DNA of 64,000 nt from Lomentospora prolificans (taxonomy: Eukaryota > Ascomycota > Sordariomycetes > Microascales > Microascaceae). How positions within the stretch are numbered: position 1 is the stretch's first letter; each line of letters opens with the position of its first letter. Positions 48,215 to 60,035 of the stretch are shown piece after piece. The stretch spans positions 930,001 to 994,000 of the forward strand of contig JARFXM010000006.1 of NCBI GenBank assembly GCA_029532625.1, in the 5' to 3' direction. The position numbers and the translations under genes are program-made. A model generated the notes under the pieces. That model saw only the letters and a program-made list of their open reading frames with translations. It ran no database searches and was not told the origin of the DNA.

Positions 48215-50630
48215 TTAACTGCGTTTGGGGCCGTCGTCCATGAAGAACTGTTGGAAGAACATTGTTAGCAGAAGAAAGTGGTGAAGGGAGGAGAGAAAAA
48301 GAAATTAGCATGCATGGGTGGCTAGAGATGTACTTACGAAGTTGCCGCTGCTCTTCTGCTCCTGATCGAGCTGAGAGCCGTGCTTGTTGATACGGGGACG
48401 GTAGTTTCCAGGATCGCGACGGAAGGTGACGTCAAGGTTCTTTAAGAAAGTGTTACAGCCGGTCAAGAGGGACTCGGGCTTATTGGCATGAGAGTTGATA
48501 CCGGGCTGACCATCGAAGACAATGACTCGGTCAGCAAGATATGTGGCCATGATGAAATCGTGCTCGACGATGAAGGCGGTCTTCTTAGCGTGCATGATGA
48601 AACGCTTGATGACACGGGAAGCAACGATACGCTGCTCAGAGTCGAGGTAGGCAGACGGCTCGTCAATAAGGTAGATATCGGCGGGTATACCCAAGGCAAG
48701 CACGATGGCAACACGCTGCAATTCACCGCCGGACAGGTTCTTGACTTCCTGGTCAATGAAGTCATCAAGCTTGAGGGGTTTGATAACGTCGGTCTGGAAC
48801 TGAGGCGACAGGAACATGGATCGAATCTTCTTGAAGAAGAGCTGGCGGACGGTGCCGTCAAACTTGGGAGTAATGGTCTGGGGCTTCATGCTAATGGACA
48901 TCTCAGGAACACTCTTCTTGCTATCGGGTTTAAGAGCACCAGCGAGCAGACGGCAGAAGGTGGTCTTTCCGGTACCATTCTCGCCCATCATGACGATGAT
49001 CTCGGAATCAGTAAAGGTTCCCGAGTCGATGCGAAGCTTGAAGTTACCAAGAGTCTTCTCCATGGCGGGGTATTCGAAGGAACGAGACTTGTCGGCGTAG
49101 ACATCATCGGCGCCCTCGGCGATACGGAAGGTGAGTGACTCATCACGGAAACGAAGGTTCTCGGTGGGAATGTGACCATCAAGGAAAATGTTGATACCCT
49201 CGCGAACGGAGTGGGGGAGAGTGACGACACCATAGACGGCAGGCTGACCGTAGAGCACACAAACGTAATCGGAAAGGTAGTCGAGGACCGACAAATCGTG
49301 CTCGACGACGATGACGTAGTCGTCAGGTCGAAGCAGCGATCGGATGATTCGTGCAGCGCTCAATCGCTGCTTGACATCAAGATAGGAAGAAGGCTCGTCA
49401 AACATGTATACATCAGCCTTTTGGACACAGACAGTGCCGATGGCAAATCGCTGAAGCTCTCCACCAGAAAGAAGCTGAACCTCACGGTCCATGATGTGGT
49501 TGAGCTCTGGACGGGACGGTTAGCTACTTGCAAGACTGTAAACCGGCGGTTTCATCGACTTACCAAGGGTGTCGAGGACCTCCTCCAAGTTGCCAAGGCT
49601 GGCGCGAGCAGTGATTAGCGATCGAACGGTCTTGTCAGGGCCGCGGATCGATTTGGGAATCTGATCGACATATTGAGGCTTGACAATGGCTCGGAGGTCA
49701 TCTTCAAGAAGCTTGGTGAAGTAGTCTATTAAAAAAAAAGAAGGGGGGTTCTGTTAGCGCGGGGCTGCAAGCGGGCTAGGTTGCACGGTTGGGGAGGACG
49801 TACTCTGGAGCTCAGATCCGCGGAAGTACTTGATGACATCCTCCCAATCCGGGGGGTTATCGAAGCGGCCAAGGTTAGGCTTCAACTTTCCACTAAGAAT
49901 CTTGAGAGCAGTACTCTTGCCGATACCGTTGGTTCCGACGAGACCAAGAACATTGCCGGGACGAGGGGTAGGGAGACGGTGAAGCTTGAAGCTGTTGGCC
50001 GAGTAGCGGTGGGTGAGCTGGGTGTCGAGGTTGGTAGGAAGGTTGATAATGGTGATAGCGCTGAAGGGGCACTTCTTAGGGCAGATACCGCAACCGATAC
50101 AAAGAGGCTCAGAGATGTAGGCGATGCGCGACTCGGGCGACACTTCGATACAGAGCTTGCCGCTCTTGACGACAGGGCAGGATTTTTTGCATTCCTGGCG
50201 ACATTTCTGCACCGCAAAAACAAAAGTAGTTAGCAATAACAGAGATCGGGAAACAAGGGTTAAAAGAGTAATGATAAAATAGTAAGAAGAAAATTATTGT
50301 AAATAATAACGAACCTTTGGCTTGCACTGTTGTTGGAGAAGGAAAAGAGAATTAAGGTCAGTGACGTCGTTTTTCCACAGTGGTGATGGCGGGGCAGCCA
50401 CAAGAAAAAAAAAACGCGGGGCATCTGGAACCAGTCGTCTTGGTTGGCGACAGAATCAAGGGACGGCAAGCCCTACCTTGTCGCTATTGACAATAGCCAC
50501 ACTATTAAAGAGAGCGCCGCGTTAGTGTTTGGCCGTGGGGTCGAGCGACCAGATGCGAGGCAGAAAGAACTCAGAGAGAGTGCAGGGAGCGGGATTCTGG
50601 CCAAACATACCGAGTGAGTTTGTCCGACAT
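48215..50630 (-). CDS. RLI1: Rli1/ABCE1 ribosome-recycling ATPase
   Basis: Seven exons on the minus strand: 50630-50611, 50501-50477, 50326-50315, 50206-49804, 49725-49564, 49506-48338 and 48247-48215, encoding 607 residues. Rli1/ABCE1 splits post-termination ribosomes in the cytosol. The N-terminal Fe-S domain has eight candidate ligands: C16, C21, C25, C29 and the ferredoxin-like C55, C58, C61, C65. ABC domain 1 has GTNGIGKST at 110-118 and LSGGELQ at 220-226. ABC domain 2 has GENGTGKTT at 382-390, LSGGELQR at 465-472 and LIDEPSAYLD downstream. The first three exons are 20, 25 and 12 nt; the 12-nt micro-exon codes CKPK. The last exon gives FFMDDGPKRS, matching the family's C terminus. All phases agree. 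It is divergent from CHD1. Confidence 0.96.
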
Positions 50631-51394
50631 GGTTGCGCGCGAACACTCTGTTCTTTGCTGATTTCACGTCGGGTTTGGTTAGGGTTCCAAGTGGGAAGTG
50701 GAGGGGCAAGACAAGACGAGTTGAGTGCGCGGCGGTAGAAAGAAAAGAACACAAAGATGGGCTGGTAATGGGGCGCCGTGCTTTTCGCACTTTTGAAATC
50801 AACAGGCCCGCCTTCTACGAAGAAGAATTCGAGGTTGATCCTCTTGAAGAGACGACAAGCGACGGGACAAGATTTGTTTGGGAGGTGGTGGGATTGTGGC
50901 GGGATGGAGCTGGAAGTAATGGCTGAGGTGGGGTGAAGAATGAAGAGAGCCTGCCTGGCCTGACCAGCGACCAGAGAAGAGGATGATTCACAGCACAGGT
51001 AATCACTTTTTCCTCGACTGTGAGTCGTCGGTTCGCCGCGCCCATTCGCAAATGTTCATATTGCCTCTCCACAACATTGCCGCACCCGGCTGGACAGTTG
51101 GGCTCGATGTCATTAATAAACCTAGTAAAAGAGATCTTGATGCGCAGATTAGCCCATTGTATGTGCATTTCAGTTACGAAGTATGTGCAGCACAGGTGAG
51201 TCTCGCATGCTACTTGATGCCGCTCGCTCTTGCCCTCGCCAGCCAAGCCACCAGACAGGTGATTATTTTGACTCGTCAGTGCTGCTTGCGCAAGGGAGCG
51301 CAGCCGATGTTGAGGATGCTGGCAGCTTGAGGGTGGCTTTGTCTTCTGGGAGAACGGAGCAGTCGTCTGCTTTCCAGTCTCGGAAACCGAGTGC

Positions 51395-51428
51395 TCCCCT
51401 CTCCATCTCCCCTCTCCATCTCCCCTCT
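51395..51428. repeat. 13-bp tandem repeat, about 2.6 copies
   Basis: The unit TCCCCTCTCCATC occurs at 51395-51407 and 51408-51420, with a partial third copy. It is non-coding. Confidence 0.9.
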
Positions 51429-52609
51429 AATGAGGTGCGGAGACTTTCGCGCATAAGTCCGTCCCGGTCCCGTTTCTTCACGCGCCGGTGAAGATTTTTC
51501 TTCCATCCCTAACAAGGCACCCGTCGACCCACACTGCATCCGGCTCATCGAAAATTTGAATTTGATGTCGCTAAACATCGTCGATTGCACTTTGGCGGGG
51601 TGGTTCGAAAGACCATCACTGTATATCCCATACCGGCTCCGAATAGTCATTAGCTCAGCCTCAGCCTCAGGCTCACTGATACTGGGCTCTTTGGCCTGTT
51701 CTCATCCTTTTTTTTTTTTCTCTCTTTTTTGGGGGGGGTCTCTTTCTTTGCTCTCTACTTTTTCTTTCTCTACACCGCGTCAGACTTTCACCGGCCTTTT
51801 GGATGATCAACTCAGCCGGTAGCCGCCGACATCCAAGATCTTGACAAGGCCAGCCCGCTTCGTCTGACTAAAATCGCCACAGAGTATATGATTGTTGAGC
51901 ATCACAATTGGTATTTTGTGGAATAGTCCGTAGACCCCTGCTGCACGTTGATAGTAGTCCAAGTCCACCGCGACGTGCTGCTGTCGAAACTGAAATTGCC
52001 GTCAGGGGACTACAAACTTTGACAGACTAATTGGTAATAGACGTAATATATCTACAGAACCAAATCCTTCTTTAAAACTAGGACACTCGTTGTTCGGGAC
52101 TAGAAATGACCAAATACCCAAATGCACCACTGGCGGCTACAAAATGCGTTTCAGAGTTTTCCAAACTTTTGGCCCTCGGGAGGACAAAGAGAAGCCGCTA
52201 GAGGCAGAAACTCTTATTTACACGACTGTTCCGTCTTGGTACCGTAGGTTTATGTCATATCCTTAAAAAAAAAATCAAATCCATCAGACAGAAGAACATG
52301 CTGCCGAAACAATCCATCAACCCGATAGATGTGTCGGAGACAATTGATATAGAAGAGGCAGCTAAAAGATGGACTGGGCAGAGTCGAACAAGAGGTCTGC
52401 CTGCTGGTGAGCAGAATTGCAAAGTCCGGGCCAGTGCTAGGGGCTGTGGTTGCCATTTTAGGAAGTCTAGCTTTGTAGTATTTTTATGCCTAATGTATTA
52501 GGAATTCAACTTTGCACTGAAAATTGACAAAGTACTATCATACTGCATAGGTTGGCACCTGACATTGACGCCGTGCACAGGACCCTGTCCATCGACTTAT
52601 TTTTCCCCC

Positions 52610-52885
52610 AAAAGTACATGTACTTTTCCCTCCGCTTTTTTTCTCAGCTTCACCCTTGTACCTACCTCAGCCTTTGCACCCACCTTCTAAAATTTCCCTC
52701 CCAAACCCACTGAACTCTTCACTACCCAATTCTCCCTCTGCCACCTTCACCCGTGCTTTTTTGTCACCATACTTTCCCACCAACCTCACCTTGCACTTCT
52801 TTCTTCCCGATAATCAGTCCCCCTTCAACATCCCAAAACATCCACCCATTTGATAAACACTTTTTTTTTTTTTCTTTCACCACAA
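52610..52885 (+). promoter_or_regulatory. Pyrimidine-rich block, probable CHD1 core promoter or leader
   Basis: About 275 bp of mainly C and T on the plus strand, ending in a T run at about 52861-52873. CT-rich blocks next to the transcription start are typical of filamentous fungal promoters. If transcription begins here, the CHD1 leader would be about 500 nt. Confidence 0.4.
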
Positions 52886-52991
52886 GACACAAACTGATGC
52901 TGCCTGAGGGCCGTTATTGTTTAATGACTCGTAGGTCCATCTTCCCTGCCCTAAAAAAAAACTATGCCCTCAGTCGGAGCTCATTCTGGCA

Positions 52992-53276
52992 ATGTCGGAA
53001 CCTCGCTCTTCCTTAGCCGGAGCCGTTGCTAGAGGCGAGCCTATAATGCCCGTATGCCACTTGGAAATGGCATCGGAGCTTCTAGCAATGGTTCAAGCTG
53101 ATGGAATCGAGTTGTGTCGATGGGTTCTCTTCGCCTGTTTTGCTCTTCGGCATCGTCTTCTGCCCTGCCTCGCCCAATTGCACTTCCATCTCTGTCAGCC
53201 TCGCCGCCATCAAAGGCGTGTCGATAGTGCGACCGGGCCGATCCCCCATCTTGCTGTGTCATTTTCGTGTCTTTAG
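52992..53276 (+). other. Possible upstream ORF in the CHD1 leader (94 codons)
   Basis: An ATG-initiated frame of 94 codons ends 132 nt before the CHD1 start. It begins MSEPRSSLAGAVARGEP and has no recognised domain. It could regulate CHD1 translation if included in the mRNA, or it could be chance or removed by a leader intron. The reverse strand is also open at 53262-53041. Confidence 0.3.
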
Positions 53277-53407
53277 ATGCCTCAGATTGATCGCTCCCGT
53301 GGCGTGGCTCGTCTGATGCCTCCCTAGATCACCCATCACCTCCTTGGTTGCGTTGCTAACCTCTGCCGTCGTCGATATAGCAGGCAGCCTTACGACCACG
53401 CCTCACC

Positions 53408-56400
53408 ATGTCTTTATCACCGGAGCGGGGTCCAGTCAATGGACACATATCTCCACCGACCCTAATGTCAACAGAATTTGATGCCGGCGACGCTGCTTCC
53501 GATAGCGATCTATCCGACGTTCGAGACGTTGTGGTAGCCGACCCCATCTCACGCGCATCCTCATCCACACCTGGCGATCTCGCGACTTACACCGAACCCG
53601 TCCAAGATGTTTCGGACTTGGATAACCAGAGCGAAAGTGACTCGCCTGATGATAATGCCTCAGACGATGCCGACTTCGACATGGATGATAATCCGCCCTC
53701 TCCCCAAACCGACGGTGCTGACGATGCGGCTTCGAGCTCACAAGCATCCCGTCGTGCTGCCAAGCGCAAGGTCACCGCCGAGGAGGATTACATCCACCAA
53801 AACCCCGAATTATATGGGCTTAGACGTAGTGTAAGCGCTCCGTGGCTCTCATTTGGATAATACCCTCTCGATCTACGGCTAACCTCCATTCCCAACAGGG
53901 TCGCGCCACCCAAGCTCGCAGATTTGTACGTCTTCACCTCATCTTCTCCTCCCAAAGCCGCCTTTAGACGTCTAGACAACTAACAATTCTTTGCTCCTGC
54001 TAGGTCGATTCCGATTCGAGCAGCGAATCTGATGTTGTGCCCGTGAGCAGGCGTCCCCAAAAGAAGCGACGCGTCGAGTCCTCCCAGCCGAGTACGACGT
54101 CCCCCCTCCCTCCTCCCAGCGGCCCCTTTATTCCTGCCCTTGTCCCCTTCCCTGCTAATACCCCATCTATAGCCTCCAAACGCGCCACTCCTGCGCGTCA
54201 GGTATCCGATTCAGACTCGGATTCAGATAATTATGGAGGCGCCCGTGCCAAGACCTTTCAACGAAAAGCTCGCCGCCAACGTGAGGAGCAGCCGGACCAG
54301 GTCTTCGCTGAGAAACGTTGGTCTAGCCGCCGAGCCGCTCAGGTACAGCAGGGCATGTACCAAGAAAGCAGTGCCGAGGAGGAAGATGAGCTATCGTTGG
54401 ACAACAACGATTACGCCGAGGAATACGTCGACACTCGGCCATATATCGAAAAAGTTGTCCGTCACCGTCCCAAAGGTGGTGTCGATCCCGGTTACGGTGC
54501 CCGCCGGGACGACTTCGAATATTATATCAAATGGCAGGGGCAATCCCATCTCCACGACACTTGGGAGGAGATCGACGACCTCAAAGAGTATCGTGGTTAC
54601 CGTAAGGTAGAAAACTATTTCCGCAAAACTGTAGAGTACGAGCTCGACATCAAGTATAGCGATGACATCCCCCCGGAGAGCAAGGAGCAGTATCTCCTAG
54701 ACAGGGAAAGGGATGAAGAAGCACTCGAGGATTACACCAAGGTTGAGAGGATCGTCGCGGTTCGGAACGGCGAACACGGCACCGAGTACTATGTTAAGTG
54801 GAAGGGCCTGGCCTACGATGAATGCACGTGGGAGGCCGAACCCGACATCAGCCTCGACTTCCAAGATAAGATTGATCAGTTCCTGAACCGGTCAGTCCGC
54901 TCTTGGGTCTCGGATCGCAAGGAGGCCAGCATCAACACACGAACCAGAATGACCAAGCTTGAGGCCCAGCCCCCTTATATCAAGGGAGGCGAGCTCCGGC
55001 AGTTCCAACTTATGGGATTGAACTTCCTTTGCTTGAATTGGACGCGAGGTAATAACGTCATCCTGGCTGACGAAATGGGCTTGGGTAAAACCGTCCAGTC
55101 CGTTTCCTTCCTAAGCTGGTTGCGCAACGATCGCCTGCAAGAAGGTCCATTCCTCGTGGTCGCACCCCTCAGTGTCATTCCTGCATGGTGTGACACTTTT
55201 AACAACTGGGCGCCCGACCTCAACTATGTCGTCTACTTGGGTCCGGATTCGGCACGCCGTATTATCCGCGACAACGAACTACTGGTCGACGGCAACCCCA
55301 AGAAGCCCAAGTTCAACGTGCTCGTTACGTCCTACGATTATATCTTGGCCGACTGGCAATTCCTACAGACCATCAAATGGCAGGTTTTGGCCGTAGATGA
55401 GGCTCATCGATTGAAGAATAGAGAGTCGCAACTCTATGCTAAGCTTTTCAGTTTCGGCGTTCCCTGCAAAGTATTAATCACTGGCACTCCTATTCAAAAC
55501 AACCTAGAGGAACTCGCTGCCTTACTTGACTTTCTAAACCCGGGCAAGGTTCAAATTGAGGGGGACTTGGAGTCTCTATCCGCAGCCGATGCTCAGGTGC
55601 AGCTAGAGAACCTCCACAAGTCGATCTCGCCTTACATTTTGCGGCGAACCAAGGAAACCGTCGAATCCGACCTTCCGCCCAAGACGGAGAAGATCATCAG
55701 GGTCGAACTCTCTGATGTCCAGCTCGAGTATTACAAGAACGTCTTGACGCGCAACTACTCTGCTCTGCGTGACGCAAACGGCCAGAAGGCGTCGCTTTTG
55801 AACATCATGATGGAATTGAAGAAGATCAGCAATCACCCTTACATGTTCCCGGGTGTTGAGGAGCGAGTCCTCGCTGGCAGCACGCGTCGGGAAGATCAGA
55901 TCAAGGGTCTCATCACTAGCAGTGGAAAAATGATGCTCCTTGACCAACTTCTGACCAAGCTTAAGAAGGACAATCACCGCGTGCTCATTTTCAGTCAGAT
56001 GGTCAAAATGCTTGATATTTTAAGCGACTATCTCTCCTTCCGTGGTTATAAGTTCCAGCGGCTGGATGGAACGATCGCTGCAGCCCCCCGGCGAATGGCA
56101 ATCAATCATTTCAACGCCGAGGATAGTGAGGACTTCTGCTTCCTACTTTCTACCAGAGCGGGTGGCCTTGGGATCAACCTCATGACAGCCGATACCGTTA
56201 TCATCTTTGACTCAGATTGGAATCCTCAGGCTGATTTGCAGGCTATGGCAAGAGCTCATCGTATCGGTCAGAAGAAGCCCGTGAACATCTACCGGCTTGT
56301 CTCGAAGGAGACGGTAGAAGAGGAGGTGCTTGAGCGAGCCCGGAACAAACTTCTTCTCGAATATCTTACCATCCAAGCTGGCGTTACGGATGAGGGCAAA

Positions 56401-58555
56401 GCATTCCGGGAGGAATTCAACAAGAAGGGCCTCAAGGTCGACGGCCCTAGCTCATCTGAGGATATACAATGGGTTCTCAAGATGCGTTCCCAGAAAATGT
56501 TCGAGCAGACTGGCAATCAAGAACGCCTCGAACAGCTTGATATTGACTCCATCCTTGAGAATGCCGAAGTCACCAAGACAAAGGTGGACGACAAGATTAA
56601 CCTTAGCAGTGGTGGCATCGACTGGGACAATTTTATGCAGTACACCGACGTCAAGGTAGACGATATAGCCCTGGATTGGGATGAGATTATTCCTGTCGAG
56701 CGCCTAGAGGAGATCAAGGCAGAGGAGGAGATGAAGAAACAAGAAGAGTACATCGCGAAGCTGGCAGAAGAGAACGCCCCTCGCCGTGCTGCGATGAAGA
56801 GCCGCAATATCGAGTCTGACAGAGCCGATCGACTTGCGAAGAAACGGGAGCGTCAAATGAAGAAGGAGCAGGAGATTGCAGCCCAGCGTGCGTTGCTAAG
56901 GGATCCCAAGCGACCCCTCACCGAAAAGGAGCAACGAAATCTTATCCGTGCGTTCCAAAGATACGGATGCATGGATGAACGAGGCGACGAGATCGCGGAG
57001 GACGCTCGCCTAGGTGATCGCGATCGCGAATACTTGAAGACGTTTATTACCGATTTCATCAGAGCCTGCGAAAAAGCCATCGAGGACAATAACGCCAAGT
57101 TAGCTCAGGTTGAAAAGGAGACCGCCAAGGCCTTGACCAAGAAAGATAAGAAGGCAGTCTTGTTCGATTTCGCCGACTTGAAGAAGGTAAACGCTGAGAC
57201 ACCATTAGAGCGACCGCCTCAGCTCCGCCTACTGCGCAAAACCATCAAGGCGCACGGCGACTGGAGGACTTTCCGTCTTCCCGAAGCTTCCAAGGCCGCC
57301 CATTATAGCTGTCCGTGGGGAGCCAGAGAGGATGCCATGCTTCTAGTGGGCATAGACAGGCATGGTTTCGGTGCTTGGGGCCAAATTCGGGACGATCCTG
57401 CGCTTGAGATGGGCGACAAGCTTTTCCTCGAAGAGCACCGAATTGAGAAGAAAACCGAAAGAGACAAGGTCGGCGATAAGAAGATGAAAGCGCCTGGCGC
57501 AGTGCATCTCACCCGCCGCACCGAGTACCTCTTGTCCGTCCTGCAGGCTAAGTACACTGACGACGTTTCTGCGCTGAAAGCAGTCGAAGGCCATCATCGG
57601 ACCAAGAAGCAATCCCTCGGCAATGGTCACCGTGCTTCCCCTGCGCCCGGCGTGGCCAGGAAAGGCAGTTACCAACGTGACCGTGACTTGGAGCATCGTC
57701 GCTCACACAGCATGACCGATGACCGGGATACGCCCAGGTCAGAGCTGAAGCGGAAACATAGTCAAAAGCTGGAGCATGATCGTGATCGATCCTCCAAATC
57801 CCGCAGAGCCGAGGACCCGAGACGACCCAGGTCCTATGACGACGACGGTTCGCCTCGACCGGATAAGCGCAAGCGCCGTGACGACAAGGACGAACGTGTT
57901 AGGCTCAAGCATAGGCGGACGGAGGATTCATCCCGCCGATATTCGGATGATCCCCGAAGGCGAGACGATCGTGACCGCCCCAGCGATGACCGAAGACGGC
58001 ATGAACACCGACCCAAAGAACCGGATCGCGCAGTGGATGACCATCGGTCCAAAGCCCTGAAACGCCTAGCCCATCTCCGCCGCTTGGGCGATTCTCCCGA
58101 AGAGCGCAACAACGATGAGGATGCCATGCTTTGGTTCCTGCTTAAACCTGTCAGAAACAATTTCGAGTGTATCTTGTCAACGACCAAGGAGACTGTCAAG
58201 TCAAACAAGGAACGGGCCACGATCTTTGGTAGAGAGCTCGTCATCATTGGTGATTTCCTAAGTGAGAAGTCCAAGGTCGACAAACTGCCCCAAGCCCTTG
58301 TGGATAGATTTTGGTAAGCATTCATTTCTCACCTCTCAGGGCGACCTTGCAGCTAACCAACCTTATAGGGACTTCTTGGGAAGCTTGTGGCCGATTGAAA
58401 GCAGCAAAGGGTCCACCATCGATGGCGCCAAACTCAGCTCGATGTACAAGAAGCTTCTCTCCTCTCAAAAGGCCAGAGAGGGCCACGGTGATCCGAGTCC
58501 CTCCATTGCCCGTACGAATGGCGCATCCTCTTCCGCCTCGAAGGCCAAGGTTTAA
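53408..58555 (+). CDS. CHD1: Chromodomain helicase Chd1, ATP-dependent chromatin remodeller
   Basis: Four exons: 53408-53830, 53899-53925 (27 nt), 54004-58313 and 58369-58555, encoding 1648 residues. Chd1 spaces nucleosomes in transcribed genes using ATP. The acidic Ser/Asp-rich N terminus is followed by tandem chromodomains at about 296-356 and 391-441 (YYIKWQGQSHLHDTWEE, YYVKWKGLAYDECTWE). The Snf2 motor has DEMGLGKT at 506-513, DEAH at 615-618, the helicase-C segment LIFSQMVKMLDILSDYL and the arginine-finger motif QAMARAHRIGQ at about 896-906. A SANT/SLIDE-type DNA-binding region follows. The basic RD/SR-rich linker leads to the C-terminal CHCT (DUF4208) domain (AMLWFLLKPVRNNFE to DRFWDFLGSLWPIE), which spans the last intron. 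The start ATG has a good context (CACCATGTC) and no ATG lies upstream in frame nearby. Confidence 0.95.
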
Positions 58556-60035
58556 TTAAACTTCTGACATGCCGGTTCAACACAAACTGACCGGAATACA
58601 ACCGTGGGGACACAACATCACTGTCCCCCTCGACCTCTGGCATATTGCCCTCAGTCGTCTATGCGCATGATTTCATTATCTAGCAGCGTCTTCTCCCGTG
58701 ATCGGCGCGGCCCCTCTACGACCTTTTTCTCTCCGAGAAAGCGTGTGATGATTTCGGTGATGGTTTATCTTTGTCACTTACATATTTTTCCCTTTGCATC
58801 TATGGCATGGTTTTTTGGCGTCGGGTCCAAATCTTGATGTTGTTTTTTTCTCGTTTCCGGTTTTGCTTTCCCATCTTTTCGGGCATTGCTGGTGTGCTAG
58901 GTGCGAGGATAAAAGTGATGAAGCAAGCGTCTACATACCCATTTTTCGAGGTTTGCATTGTACAAGGGGGGAACGACTGGACACGCCATTGTTCTTTTGG
59001 CGGAATCATGTTTTTTTCTTTTTTTTTTTTTTTGGCCATCATATGCTGGAAATGGTCTAGACAAACACTTAAAGAAAGAGTCGAGTTTTGTTTTCATTCC
59101 CAGTTCCCTTTCGTTCCATCATATGCTGAAAACCAGGCAGTCGAGGTGAGAATGGATCTCGTCCCGTTATGGCAACGGAGGCTGGATTGGTTCTTTTTCT
59201 TTCTTCCTTCTTCCCTTTCCTGCGAGGAAGAAGTTGACGTTTTTTATACTACTGAGGCCAGTCAATCACTGGAGAGAAGATGTTTTGTCTTGCTATTCCA
59301 AGTTTCCCAATGAATTGCCGTTCCTTTCCGAGTCTTCGGTAGACGACTGGTTACTTTCATTGGCGCAGCAGGAGTCTTTGCCTTTTGTCGTAGCTCTCTA
59401 AATATTAACAGAGCACAGCGTGCCCGTCACGCCGAGCTGTTTAGGATGCACATTTGGCCTTTGAACATACGACTAGATTGCCTTGTAGAGTGTTAGCGCT
59501 CCGAATGTGCCAAACCCACACGCCGTGGTTGAGGGTGGTGTGGCCTTGAAGGAAACCTGGAACGACGAGACGTCGAGGTCACCTGACTTGTGTGTGAACT
59601 TTTCGTCGCTTTTGCCTCTTTTGTCTGTTGGCGGTTGCGAGACCTTCGCGCGGGTAGTACTGGCAGAGCCCATGGCCCATTATACGGCGTTTTCTATGGA
59701 CGAAGACCACGATTACTACGGCCTCGGACAACAACCCTGAGACGGATGAGAAACACTCCCGTGAAGAAAACCGTTGATTAGCAAGCCCTACTTCTAAAGG
59801 GCAAAACGCCAGTATCCTAGTTCTAGAATACATTTGTAAACGTGCAAACAAGCAGTCCCTCGAAGGGGCGTCTATCCTCGCTTCACTATGCACCGGATAT
59901 GATGAAAATAATAATAAAAGAGGCTAGGCATAGACGGGAAGCACCGTGGCGTATTCTATAGTGAAAGGTGACACTATCCAGCCCTTGCTCCGTCAATCAT
60001 TTGTAAAACAATCCATGCCTAGGTATGTACATTTC
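58556..60035. other. Convergent intergenic region CHD1/sirtuin
   Basis: The 1.5 kb between the stop codons is T-rich on the plus strand at about 58845-58860 and 59010-59035. It contains one small ORF of mild interest on the minus strand (59473-59673), listed separately. Otherwise it is probably 3' UTR sequence. Confidence 0.5.
59473..59673 (-). other. Small ORF of 66 residues, uncertain
   Basis: An ATG-initiated frame, MGSASTTRAKVSQPPTDKRG..., ending GALTLYKAI. Its third-codon positions lean to C and G, as in the neighbouring genes. The plus strand is also open over 59507-59740. I recognise no family and see no clear introns. It may be a small gene, part of the sirtuin 3' region, or chance. 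Confidence 0.2.

Larger units (their letters stand above)
50631..53407. promoter_or_regulatory. Divergent intergenic region RLI1/CHD1
   Basis: The 2.8 kb between the RLI1 and CHD1 start codons contains a 13-bp tandem repeat (51395-51428), a T/G-rich homopolymer stretch (51709-51740) and a strongly pyrimidine-rich block (about 52610-52885). That block probably marks the CHD1 core promoter or leader. No further gene is supported, apart from a possible upstream ORF at 52992-53276. Confidence 0.5.

Noticed and set aside
48488..49138. 216-residue plus-strand ORF inside RLI1
   Set aside because: Antisense shadow of the conserved ABC domains of RLI1.
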